The position numbers were made by a program, and so were the translations under genes. Source: RPQJ01 sp963846315 (lineage in GTDB: Bacteria; Pseudomonadota; Gammaproteobacteria; Steroidobacterales; Steroidobacteraceae). From it: 64,000 bases of DNA. Shown here one piece after another: positions 28,877-36,990 of this stretch; the first letter of the stretch is position 1, and the number at the start of each line of letters is the position of its first letter. Below the pieces are notes generated by a model, which saw only the letters and a list, made by a program, of their open reading frames with translations, was not told the origin of the DNA and did not search any database. The DNA lies in contig CAWJVM010000003.1 of assembly GCA_963846315.1 (NCBI GenBank), positions 1 through 64,000 of the forward strand, given 5' to 3'.

Positions 28877-29350
28877 CTATTTCCGATACGGCACGATGGG
28901 CTGTTCGTGTTCCATGGCGTAATCCTTGCGCAAGGGGTGCCCGTCGAACCCCTCGTACAGCAGGATCGGGCGCAGGTCGCCGTTGCCCATGAAGCGGATC
29001 CCGTACATGTCGTGGGCTTCGCGCTCCATGTAGCGCGCGGAGCCGTAGTGCTGCACCAGTGTCGCCACTTCCGGGTTCTGCTCGTCCACCTGCAGTTTCA
29101 GCCGCACGCGCTGCATGTGCGCCGGGCACAGCAAGTGATAGACGACGTCGAAGCGCGGCACGCGCTCCGGGTAATCGATGGCCGTGACGTCCAGGAACAG
29201 CGCGAAGCCGAACCCGGTCTTGAGCCGATCGACGATGGCCACGAGGTTCGACGGCGCGAGATCGAGCACGAGCATGCCGTGGCTCTCCCAGGCGCGCTCG
29301 TACAGGCCCTGCAGGCCGGCGGTGATGGATTCGTAGAACGGCGTCGACAC
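28877..29350 (-). CDS. nuoC: NADH-quinone oxidoreductase subunit C
   Basis: 157-aa 30-kDa-type subunit. The diagnostic block REAHDMYGIRFMGN followed by LYEGFDGHPLRKDY is intact, and DVTAIDYPERVPRFDVVYHL matches the N-terminal half. It is shorter than stand-alone homologues (about 200 aa), lacking part of the N-terminal extension. GTG 29350 is the best start, 12 bases after the nuoB stop. Confidence 0.94.
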   Translation of the reverse strand: MSTPFYESITAGLQGLYERAWESHGMLVLDLAPSNLVAIVDRLKTGFGFALFLDVTAIDYPERVPRFDVVYHLLCPAHMQRVRLKLQVDEQNPEVATLVQHYGSARYMEREAHDMYGIRFMGNGDLRPILLYEGFDGHPLRKDYAMEHEQPIVPYRK

Positions 29351-29362
29351 GGTGGCTGGGGC

Positions 29363-29854
29363 TCAGGTCCGCGTCGGCGGAGGCTGCTCCGACGGCAGGA
29401 TCGGATGGCGGTCGTTCGCGATCTTGTCCTGCAGCATCATGATCGCGTCGATGACCATTTCGGGGCGCGGTGGGCAGCCCGGTACGTAGATGTCGACGGG
29501 GATGATCTTGTCGACGCCCTGGACCACGGAGTAATTGCGGTAGAAGCCGCCGCTGGTGGCGCAGGCGCCGAACGCCATCACCCACCGGGGCTCGCACATC
29601 TGGTCGTACACCTTGCGGATGATCTGCGCCTGCTTGTGGCTCACGGTGCCGACGACCATCAGCAGGTCGGACTGGCGCGGCGTGAAGCGCGGCAGCGCGG
29701 CACCGAAGCGGTCGGTGTCGTACAGGGTCGAACTGACCGACATGAATTCCATGCCGCAGCACGCCGTGACGAACGGGTACGGGAACAGGCTGAACTTGCG
29801 CACCCAGCCGACGAGGTCGTCCTTGCGGGTCGTCAGGTAATCCATCACCGCCAT
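29363..29854 (-). CDS. nuoB: NADH-quinone oxidoreductase subunit B (cluster N2)
   Basis: 163-aa subunit holding the terminal [4Fe-4S] cluster N2. Ligands are visible as the adjacent C32-C33 (TACCGMEFM), C98 (FGACATSGG) and C127 (VPGCPPRPE). ATG 29854 is preferred because CGGAG precedes it at good distance; the internal ATG 29845 overlaps the nuoA stop (TGATG) and is an alternative. Confidence 0.96.
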   Translation of the reverse strand: MAVMDYLTTRKDDLVGWVRKFSLFPYPFVTACCGMEFMSVSSTLYDTDRFGAALPRFTPRQSDLLMVVGTVSHKQAQIIRKVYDQMCEPRWVMAFGACATSGGFYRNYSVVQGVDKIIPVDIYVPGCPPRPEMVIDAIMMLQDKIANDRHPILPSEQPPPTRT

Positions 29855-30210
29855 TCGAGGGCTCCGTCGCGCCACAGGTACGCGAATGCAACGGTCAACA
29901 GGGCCATGAACACGAGGAACGATCCCAGCGCGATCGTGGCCACTTGCGCCTGGCCGGAGGCGGCTGCCCAGATGAAGAGCAGCACCGTCTCGAGGTCGAA
30001 CAGCAGGAAGAAGATCGCGATCGGGTAGTACTTGATCGACAGCGGCCGCACGTTGCGGTGCTGGATGGGCTCGGCGCCGCACTCGAACGGTTCGAGCTTG
30101 GCCGCCGAGGCGACCGGTCGCGGGCCGAAAAAGGCGTTGATCCCCAGGATCAGCCCGACGAGGCCGACCGAGGCGAGGAGGTAAATGAAGAAGGTGGCGT
30201 AGGGAGTCAT
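29845..30210 (-). CDS. nuoA: NADH-quinone oxidoreductase subunit A
   Basis: 121-aa three-helix subunit, first gene of the nuo operon. Signature: FECGAEPIQHRNVRPLSIKY followed by IAIFFLLFDLETVLLFIW, with the conserved acidic residues in the second helix. ATG 30210 has AGGAGG-poor upstream sequence; the operon promoter must lie between it and the divergent frdC. Confidence 0.96.
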   Translation of the reverse strand: MTPYATFFIYLLASVGLVGLILGINAFFGPRPVASAAKLEPFECGAEPIQHRNVRPLSIKYYPIAIFFLLFDLETVLLFIWAAASGQAQVATIALGSFLVFMALLTVAFAYLWRDGALEWR

Positions 30211-30356
30211 GTCTGGATTCAGTCCGCGGCGACTATAGACAGCCTTCGCCTCCGCGACTTCCCGCGGAAAACGCGTATGGCTCCAACGGGTTGCATCGCT
30301 CTCAATCCCACCACGCCAACGCCCACCGCGAGAACTCCGTGGCTGTCACCAAAGTA
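30211..30356. promoter_or_regulatory. Divergent nuo / frd intergenic region
   Basis: 146 bases separate the start codons of nuoA (-) and frdC (+), so both operon promoters should lie here. On the minus strand TATAGT (30237-30232) could be a -10 element 22 bases before nuoA, but no convincing -35 is seen. On the plus strand I find no clear promoter. The arrangement would allow joint control of complex I and fumarate reductase. Confidence 0.35.
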
Positions 30357-31121
30357 ATGCCGACAACCGTCCCGGTCACGGGCAAGCAGCGCCTGCGCCG
30401 CTGGCCCGCGCGACTGGATTTCCTGCAGAGCGCCAGCGGGCTCGCGCTGGGCCTTTTCATGTGGGTGCACATGTTCTTCGTCGCGACGATCCTGCTCGGC
30501 AAGGACGCGATGTGGACGGTGGCCCGGATGTTCGAGGGGTACTTCATCTTCGGCCGGCCGCTCTACTGGCTGGTCTCCGTCCTGGTGGCGACGATCGCGA
30601 CGTTATTCGTCGTGCACGCCGCCCTGGCGCTACGGAAGTTCCCTGCCAATTACCGACAATACCGCGCATATCGCGACCATTTGAAGGATATGCGGCACGA
30701 AGACACGACTCTGTGGTACTGGCAGGTCGTTACCGGATTCGCGCTCTTTTTCCTGGCCTCGGTGCACCTGTACATCATGCTGACCCACCCGGACCGGATC
30801 GGGCCGTACGAGTCGTCGGACCGCGTCTGGACCGACCTGATGTGGCCGCTTTACCTGGTACTGCTCTTTGCCGTGGAATTCCACGGCGGCGTCGGCCTGT
30901 ACCGGCTCGCGCTGAAGTGGGGCTGGTTCGAGGGCGACGGCAGCGATGCCGCCGGGACCCGGCGCAAGCTGCGATTCTTCAAGTGGGCGCTGACCGGCTT
31001 CTTCCTGGTGCTGGGCCTGCTGACCCTGGCCGCCTACATGAAGATCGGCATGGAGCACGCTCCGTTCTACGGCCAGCACTACCTACCCGCTGCGGGCGGC
31101 ACCACGGGGGTGACGCCATGA
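30357..31121 (+). CDS. frdC: Fumarate reductase/succinate dehydrogenase cytochrome b (type B, dihaem)
   Basis: 254-aa five-helix membrane anchor. All four haem ligands of Wolinella FrdC are conserved with a constant offset of 6: H38, H87, H137 and H176 (Wolinella His44, 93, 143, 182). The menaquinol-site glutamate (E60, Wolinella Glu66) and the E-pathway glutamate (E174, Wolinella Glu180) are also present. This places the complex in the dihaem menaquinone-linked class. ATG 30357 gives the offset and length matching Wolinella (256 aa); GTG 30339 with GAGAA upstream is an alternative. The end overlaps frdA (ATGA). Confidence 0.93.
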   Translation: MPTTVPVTGKQRLRRWPARLDFLQSASGLALGLFMWVHMFFVATILLGKDAMWTVARMFEGYFIFGRPLYWLVSVLVATIATLFVVHAALALRKFPANYRQYRAYRDHLKDMRHEDTTLWYWQVVTGFALFFLASVHLYIMLTHPDRIGPYESSDRVWTDLMWPLYLVLLFAVEFHGGVGLYRLALKWGWFEGDGSDAAGTRRKLRFFKWALTGFFLVLGLLTLAAYMKIGMEHAPFYGQHYLPAAGGTTGVTP

Positions 31122-33103
31122 AAGTCGTCTACACCGACGTACTGGTGATCGGTGGCGGTCTCGCCGGCCTGCGTGTGGCGATCGGCGCCCGACGCCGCGG
31201 CCACGATGCGATCGTGCTGTCGCTGGTTCCGCCCAAGCGCTCGCATTCGGCGGCCGCGCAAGGCGGCATGCAGGCGAGCCTCGGCAACGTCACCAAGGGC
31301 CAGGGCGACAACGAGGACGTCCATTTCGAGGACACGGTCAAGGGCAGCGACTGGGGTGCAGACCAGCAGGTCGTGCGCATGTTCGTGAACACCGCGCCGA
31401 AGGCCGTGCGCGAACTGGCTGCGTGGGGCGTGCCGTGGAGCCGGGTGAAGCAGGGCGACCGACAGGTCATCATCAACGGTGAGAAAGTCACGATCACCGA
31501 GCGCGAGGAAGCGCACGGGCTGGTGGCGCAACGCGACTTCGGCGGCACCAAGAAGTGGCGCACCTGCTACGTCTCGGACGGCACGGGTCACGCGATGTTG
31601 TTCGCCGTCGGTGACCGTGCGATTGCCGAGGGCGTTCCGGTGCACGAGCGCACCGAGGCACTGGCGCTGATCCACGACGGCGAGCGCTGCTACGGCGCCA
31701 TCGTCCGCAACCTGATCACCGGGGAGCTGACGGCGTACGTGGCGAAAGCCACGGCCATCGCCACGGGTGGCGCGGGGCGCGTGTACCGCGTCACGACCAA
31801 TGCCGTGATCTGTGAAGGCATCGGCGCGGCCCTCGCACTCGAGACCGGCATCGTGCCACTCGGCAACATGGAGGCTGTGCAGTTCCACCCGACCGGCATC
31901 TTCCCGGCGGGCATTCTCGTGACCGAGGGTTGCCGCGGCGACGGCGGCCTGCTGCGCGACGCGAGTGGCCATCGCTTCATGCCGGACTACGAGCCGGAGA
32001 AAAAGGAACTGGCCTCGCGCGATGTCGTGTCGCGTCGCATGGAAGAGCACATCCGCAAGGGCAACGCGGCCAAGTCGCGTTTTGGCGAGCACCTGTGGCT
32101 CGACATCACCCTGCTCGGGCGCAAGCACATCGAGCACAACCTGCGCGAAGTGAAGGAAATCTGCCAGTACTTCCTCGGCGTCGACCCGGCGGAGCAGTGG
32201 ATTCCGGTACGCCCGGCACAGCACTACACGATGGGCGGCGTGCGCACCGACTACACCGGCCAGACGCCGACATTGCGCGGTTTGTTCGCCGCCGGCGAGG
32301 CCGCGTGCTGGGACATGCACGGCTTCAACCGCCTCGGCGGCAACTCGGTCGCCGAGACGGTCGTCGCTGGCATGATCGTCGGCGAGTTCATCGCGGATTT
32401 CATCGAGAGTCCGGAAGGCGAGCTCGACATCCCGACTACGGTGCTGCGCGAGGCGCTCGAGGCCGAGCGCGGCAAGCTCGATACGCTGTTGCAGCGCGGA
32501 GGGCGCGAGCAGGCCGACGTGCTCAAGGCCGAGATGCAGCAGGTCATGACGGACAAGGTCGGTATCTTCCGCACGGGCGCTGACCTGCAGTTTGCAGTCG
32601 ACAAGCTGCAGGAACTGCTCGTGCGCAGCCGCGACATCGGCTTGCGCTCGCGCCGCGACGGGCCGAATCCCGAGCTGGTCACGGCCTACCGTGTGCAGAA
32701 GATGATCAAGATCGCGCTTTGCGTCGCGCGGGGCGCGCTCACGCGCACGGAGAGCCGCGGCGCGCATTTCCGCGAGGATTTCCCGCGCCGCAACGACGCG
32801 GAATGGCTCAAGCGCACCCTTGCGACGTGGAGTGATCCGCTCGCCACGCTGCCGACGCTCAACTACGAACCGCTCGACGTGGGACGCATGGAACTGCCCC
32901 CGGGGTGGCGCGGTTACGGCAACAAGGACTATGTAGACCACCCCGACACTGCGCAGCGAGCCGCCGACGTGGCCAGGCTGCGCGAAGCGGCGAGCGCCGA
33001 GGGCCGGCACGCCGTGCAGGCCGCGCTCATGCCTTACGACCACCTGTTGCCCGCGAGCCTGCGTGGTCGCAACGAACGCATCGACGAGAAACTGCCGCAA
33101 TGA
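31118..33103 (+). CDS. frdA: Fumarate reductase/succinate dehydrogenase flavoprotein subunit
   Basis: 661-aa catalytic subunit. The dinucleotide fold VIGGGLAGLRVAIGA is at residues 10-24. The covalent-FAD histidine is H43 in RSHSAAAQGG, the same number as in Wolinella FrdA (656 aa). The catalytic-site segments HPTGIFPAGILVTEGCRGDGG and PAQHYTMGGVRTD are intact. Gene order frdCAB is that of epsilonproteobacterial quinol:fumarate reductases. Direction (succinate oxidation or fumarate reduction) cannot be decided from sequence. Overlaps frdB (ATGA). Confidence 0.96.
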   Translation: MKVVYTDVLVIGGGLAGLRVAIGARRRGHDAIVLSLVPPKRSHSAAAQGGMQASLGNVTKGQGDNEDVHFEDTVKGSDWGADQQVVRMFVNTAPKAVRELAAWGVPWSRVKQGDRQVIINGEKVTITEREEAHGLVAQRDFGGTKKWRTCYVSDGTGHAMLFAVGDRAIAEGVPVHERTEALALIHDGERCYGAIVRNLITGELTAYVAKATAIATGGAGRVYRVTTNAVICEGIGAALALETGIVPLGNMEAVQFHPTGIFPAGILVTEGCRGDGGLLRDASGHRFMPDYEPEKKELASRDVVSRRMEEHIRKGNAAKSRFGEHLWLDITLLGRKHIEHNLREVKEICQYFLGVDPAEQWIPVRPAQHYTMGGVRTDYTGQTPTLRGLFAAGEAACWDMHGFNRLGGNSVAETVVAGMIVGEFIADFIESPEGELDIPTTVLREALEAERGKLDTLLQRGGREQADVLKAEMQQVMTDKVGIFRTGADLQFAVDKLQELLVRSRDIGLRSRRDGPNPELVTAYRVQKMIKIALCVARGALTRTESRGAHFREDFPRRNDAEWLKRTLATWSDPLATLPTLNYEPLDVGRMELPPGWRGYGNKDYVDHPDTAQRAADVARLREAASAEGRHAVQAALMPYDHLLPASLRGRNERIDEKLPQ

Positions 33104-33879
33104 GCTCAGTCACCGATTCGACCCCGCCCGCCATCGCGACCCCGCCCGTCGACGGGCCGAAGCGCATGCTGCATTTCCACATCCTGCGCCACGATCCGCA
33201 GGACGCGACCAGCATCCCGCACTTCGACGTCTTCGAGCTCGAGGAAGCGGCGGGGATGACGCTGTTCATCGCGCTGAACGAGATCCGCGAGAAACTCGAT
33301 CCGTCGGTGGCCTTCGATTTCGTCTGCCGCGCCGGCATCTGCGGCAGTTGCGGCATGGTCGTCAACGGGCGCCCGGGACTCGCGTGCCGCACGCTGACCA
33401 AGGACCTGCCGGCCGACATTTCGCTGGCGCCGCTGCCGGCGTTCGAGCTCATCGCCGACCTGTCCGTGAACACGGGCAAGTGGATGCGCGGCATGAGCGA
33501 GCGGCTCGAGACCTGGGTGCATTCGCTTGGCAAGGAAGCGGATCTCACGCGGCTCGAAGAGCGCATGGACCCGGAACTGGCCGACAAGATCTACGAACTC
33601 GACCGCTGCGTCGAGTGCGGGTGCTGCGTGGCGGCTTGCGGCACGGCGCGGATGCGGGAGGACTTCGTCGGCGCCGTCGGCCTGAACAAGATCGCGCGCT
33701 TCGCGCTCGATCCGCGCGATGGCCGCACCGACGAAGACTTCTACGAGCTCGTCGGCAACGACGATGGGGTGTTCGGCTGCATGACGCTGCTGGGCTGCCA
33801 CGACGTGTGCCCGAAGCAGTTGCCGCTGCAGACGCAGATTGCGTTCCTGCGCCGGAAGATGGTCAAGGCCGGGCTGTAG
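33100..33879 (+). CDS. frdB: Fumarate reductase/succinate dehydrogenase iron-sulfur subunit
   Basis: 259-aa electron-transfer subunit with three clusters. [2Fe-2S] ligands: C76, C81, C84 (CRAGICGSC) and C96. [4Fe-4S]: C170, C173, C176, with C180 beginning the cysteine pattern shared with the [3Fe-4S] cluster, completed by CMTLLGCHDVCP near the C-terminus. ATG 33100 overlaps the frdA stop (ATGA). About 20 residues longer at the N-terminus than Wolinella FrdB. Confidence 0.95.
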   Translation: MSSVTDSTPPAIATPPVDGPKRMLHFHILRHDPQDATSIPHFDVFELEEAAGMTLFIALNEIREKLDPSVAFDFVCRAGICGSCGMVVNGRPGLACRTLTKDLPADISLAPLPAFELIADLSVNTGKWMRGMSERLETWVHSLGKEADLTRLEERMDPELADKIYELDRCVECGCCVAACGTARMREDFVGAVGLNKIARFALDPRDGRTDEDFYELVGNDDGVFGCMTLLGCHDVCPKQLPLQTQIAFLRRKMVKAGL

Positions 33880-33914
33880 TCTCCGGCACCCACTTCCGCG
33901 TCAACCGTCGCGAC

Positions 33915-34583
33915 TCAGGGCAGCCGTGCCTTGAGCGCGTCGAGTTCGGCACGCAGGGCAGCGACTTCGGCCTCCAGCGCTTCGACGCGCGGGGTGAGCG
34001 ATGGGTCGCCCGAGCGTGTGGCAGGCAGGCATGGCAGCGCTGCCTGCGCGGCCTCCATCGCAGCGACGTCGATCGGGCCCGTGAACAGCTGCGCGTAACG
34101 CGCTTCGCGCCGGCCCGGCTCCCGCGGCAACTTCACCACGAACGGGCCTTCCGGGCGGGTCTCGAGGTCCTCGAGGGCGGTCTCCACCTCGTCGAGGCCG
34201 CTGACGGTTGCCAGCCGACCGGCGTGGGTGCGCAGTTCGCCGGGCGTCTGCGGGCCGCGCAGCAGCAGTTCGCAGACGATGGCCGTCTGCGCCGGAGAAA
34301 ACTTCAGGCTGCCGAACTGCGTATTGCAGAACAACTGGTGGTATTTCGGCACGCGGCTGCCAAACCCGGACTTTTCCAGCACGACCTGCTTGCGTATCAG
34401 CGCGTCGACGACGGTCTGGACGTCCCGTTCCTCCAGATTCATGACCGGGTCGCGGTTGCTTTTCTGGTTGCAGGCGTTGACCAGCGCGTTCAGCGACAGG
34501 GGGTACTGGTCGGGGGTCGCGATCTGCTTTTCGATCAGGCAACCGACGACCCTCGCTTCGAGGACCGACAACTCGAGCGGCAT
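33915..34583 (-). CDS. yceH: DUF480 family protein YceH
   Basis: 222-aa protein of two winged-helix domains, matching YceH (215 aa in E. coli): LSVLEARVVGCLIEKQ at the start, YPLSLNALVNACNQKSNRDP and a second winged helix with LLRGPQTPGELRTHAGRL. The last 30 residues form a heptad-like coiled coil (VEALEAEVAALRAELDALK). Function unknown. ATG 34583 starts just before the conserved region; an upstream ATG would add ten residues. Confidence 0.9.
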   Translation of the reverse strand: MPLELSVLEARVVGCLIEKQIATPDQYPLSLNALVNACNQKSNRDPVMNLEERDVQTVVDALIRKQVVLEKSGFGSRVPKYHQLFCNTQFGSLKFSPAQTAIVCELLLRGPQTPGELRTHAGRLATVSGLDEVETALEDLETRPEGPFVVKLPREPGRREARYAQLFTGPIDVAAMEAAQAALPCLPATRSGDPSLTPRVEALEAEVAALRAELDALKARLP

Positions 34584-34649
34584 GGCATGCTCCGGGGGCG
34601 TTGACCGGGGCATAATCGCATACCCCGGGGCGCTGAGGATCGGCAGAAC

Positions 34650-35591
34650 GTGCAGACACGGCGTGGTTCGACGCTGAAAGGCGTCATCACCATTTCACTG
34701 ATCGTGGTGAACGTGGTGTTCTGGGTGCCGATCCTGCTGGTCGTCGCGCTCGCGAAATTACTCGTCCCGCTCGCAGCCTGGCGCCGCTGGACGAGCGCCC
34801 TGATGATCCGGATCGCCCAGGCCTGGATCAGCTGCAACGGTGCGATCTTCAGCTTGCTGGGTGTATTGCGGCTCGAGGTCGACGGTGTCGAAGGCCTGGA
34901 TCCGCGCAGCTGGTACCTCGTGCTGTCGAACCACCAGTCCTGGATCGACATCCTCGTGTTGCAGAAGGCGTTCAACCGCCGCATCCCGTTCCTCAAGTTC
35001 TTCCTCAAGCAGGAATTGATCTGGGTGCCGTTGCTCGGGCTCGCGTGGTGGGCCCTCGACTTCCCGTTCATGAAGCGCCACTCGGCTACGTACCTGCAGA
35101 AGCACCCGGAGGCCCGCGGTGAGGACCTCGACGCCACGCGCAAGGCCTGCGAGCGTTTCGCGCTGCTGCCGACCTCGGTGATGAACTTCGTCGAGGGCAC
35201 GCGCTTTACGACGGCGAAGCACAAGTCGTCGAAGTCGCCGTACCGGCACCTGCTGCGGCCGCGGCCGGGTGGAGTTGCCTTCGTGTTGTCGGCGATGGGT
35301 GGCATGCTGCACTCGGTGCTCGACGTGACCATCGCGTACAGCGAACCCAGCCCGACGTTGTGGGACTTCTGCTGCGGGCGACTTGGCCCGGTCCGCCTGC
35401 ACGTGCTGCGACGACCGATCGAGTCGTGGGTGGCGCAAGGCGATTACGCGCAGGACTCGAAACTGCGCGCACGGTTCAAGGAGTGGCTGGGCGTGCTCTG
35501 GAACGAGAAAGACGCGAGGCTCGACACCATGCTGCGCGGAGGCGACCGTGACGCAGCCACCACTGTAGCGGCAAGTGAGGCGCCGCCATGA
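34650..35591 (+). CDS. 1-acyl-glycerophosphate-type acyltransferase (PlsC family, YihG-like)
   Basis: 313-aa membrane-bound acyltransferase. A hydrophobic N-terminal helix pair precedes the catalytic NHQSWID (H-x4-D) motif near residue 92 and the substrate motif FVEGTRF near 179, with P-rich RPGGVAFVLSAMG after it. Similar to YihG/YihG-like lysophospholipid acyltransferases. The start is GTG 34650. It is coupled to a thioesterase (ATGA), hinting at acyl-chain editing. Confidence 0.88.
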   Translation: MQTRRGSTLKGVITISLIVVNVVFWVPILLVVALAKLLVPLAAWRRWTSALMIRIAQAWISCNGAIFSLLGVLRLEVDGVEGLDPRSWYLVLSNHQSWIDILVLQKAFNRRIPFLKFFLKQELIWVPLLGLAWWALDFPFMKRHSATYLQKHPEARGEDLDATRKACERFALLPTSVMNFVEGTRFTTAKHKSSKSPYRHLLRPRPGGVAFVLSAMGGMLHSVLDVTIAYSEPSPTLWDFCCGRLGPVRLHVLRRPIESWVAQGDYAQDSKLRARFKEWLGVLWNEKDARLDTMLRGGDRDAATTVAASEAPP

Positions 35592-36070
35592 AGTGGGACC
35601 TGCCGTCGCCGTTCATCCACGAGCGCCTCGCCGTGCACAACGAGATCGACGGCTACGGTCACGTCAACAATGCCGTTTATGTCGCCTGGCTCGACGACTG
35701 CGCCTGGGCGCATTCGATCTCACGCGGCATCAGCCCGGAGCTGTGCCGGTCGCTGAACCGTGGCATGGCCGTCTGGCGCACGCAGATCAATTACCTCCGC
35801 GCCGCCCTCGAAGGCGACCGGATCGAGGTCGCGACGTGGCCGGTCCGCAACGACTGCAAGCTGCGCATCGAGCGCAGGTTCCAGATCCGACGCCAGTCCG
35901 ACGGCGAAACGCTGCTGCGCGCCTTGCTCCACTACGTCTGCATCGACCTGCAGACCGGGCGTGCGAAGCGGATGCCCGCAGACTTCACGCGTTACATCGT
36001 GCTACCCGAGGTGGCGCAGGCCGTTGCCGCGGAAGCCGAACCTTTCCAGCCCGGCGTCGAGCCAGGCTGA
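35588..36070 (+). CDS. Acyl-CoA thioesterase (4-hydroxybenzoyl-CoA thioesterase-like hotdog)
   Basis: 160-aa hotdog protein. The active-site segment EIDGYGHVNNAVYVAWLDDC contains the D-x-x-G-H-V-N-N pattern of the 4HBT family. ATG 35588 overlaps the acyltransferase stop, so the two are translated together. The acyl substrate is unknown. Confidence 0.88.
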   Translation: MKWDLPSPFIHERLAVHNEIDGYGHVNNAVYVAWLDDCAWAHSISRGISPELCRSLNRGMAVWRTQINYLRAALEGDRIEVATWPVRNDCKLRIERRFQIRRQSDGETLLRALLHYVCIDLQTGRAKRMPADFTRYIVLPEVAQAVAAEAEPFQPGVEPG

Positions 36071-36095
36071 CCCCACGACACGGAGGAACGCGCAC

Positions 36096-36974
36096 ATGCA
36101 CGACCAATGGACCAGCGCCGATCTCGATTCACTGCTCGGCAAGCGCTCGCTGACGCGGCGGCAGGTGCTGGTGACCTCGCTCGCCACGGGCTTTGCTCTC
36201 GCTGTGCAGCCGGTTTCCGCGCAGACGATCACGACCAGCGCCGAAGGACTCGAAGCCGGCGAGGTGCGGATCCCCGTCGCCGATGGCGAGATTCCCGCGT
36301 ATCGCGCGATGCCCGCCACGGGCAAGCATTTCCCGATCGTGCTGGTCGTGCAGGAGATCTTCGGCGTGCACGAGCACATCAGGGACCTCTGCCGGCGGTT
36401 CGCCAAGCTGGGGTACTGCGCCGTCGCCCCGGAACTCTTCGCGCGCCAGGGCGACGTCTCGAAGATCAGTGACTGGAAACAGATCTTCGCGGAAGTCGTG
36501 AGCAAAGTGCCGGACGCGCAGGTCATGTCCGACCTGGACGCGACGACGGCCTGGGCCGCGAAATCGAGCAAAGGCAACAAGCGCAAGCTGGCGGTCACCG
36601 GGTTCTGCTGGGGCGGCCGCATCACGTGGCTGTACGCTGCACACAACAAGGACCTCAAGGCCGGTGTCGCCTGGTATGGGCGCCTGCGGGGCGAGGCGAC
36701 GGAGCTGCAGCCGAGATACCCGCTGGACGTCGTCGCCGACATCGACGCGCCGGTGCTCGGCCTGTACGGCGGCAAGGACCAGGGCATTCCACTGGCCGAC
36801 GTCGAGGCGATGCGGGCCGCGCTGAAGGCAGCGGGCAAGTCGTCCGAGATCACGGTGTTCCCCGAGGCGGGGCATGCGTTCCTGGCTGACTATCGACCGA
36901 GCTTTCGGGCCGACGATGCGGCCGCGGGCTGGGCTGCGTGCCTGGCGTGGTTCCGCCGGCACGGCGTCGGTTGA
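36096..36974 (+). CDS. Dienelactone hydrolase family protein, Tat-type signal
   Basis: 292-aa alpha/beta hydrolase. The N-terminus has SLTRRQVLVTSLATGFALA, resembling a twin-arginine signal, cleaved near VSAQ. The cysteine nucleophile is in GFCWGG, with GGKDQGIP (Asp) and AGHAFL (His) completing the triad. Matches exported dienelactone hydrolases such as YghX. ATG 36096 has GGAGGA upstream; longer in-frame starts lie within the thioesterase gene. Confidence 0.9.
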   Translation: MHDQWTSADLDSLLGKRSLTRRQVLVTSLATGFALAVQPVSAQTITTSAEGLEAGEVRIPVADGEIPAYRAMPATGKHFPIVLVVQEIFGVHEHIRDLCRRFAKLGYCAVAPELFARQGDVSKISDWKQIFAEVVSKVPDAQVMSDLDATTAWAAKSSKGNKRKLAVTGFCWGGRITWLYAAHNKDLKAGVAWYGRLRGEATELQPRYPLDVVADIDAPVLGLYGGKDQGIPLADVEAMRAALKAAGKSSEITVFPEAGHAFLADYRPSFRADDAAAGWAACLAWFRRHGVG

Positions 36975-36990
36975 CGAGTCAACGGGAGGC

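Noticed and set aside
30211..30356. Strong sigma-70 promoter for nuo
   Set aside because: TATAGT is present but there is no acceptable -35 at 16-18 bases, so I list only a low-confidence intergenic region.
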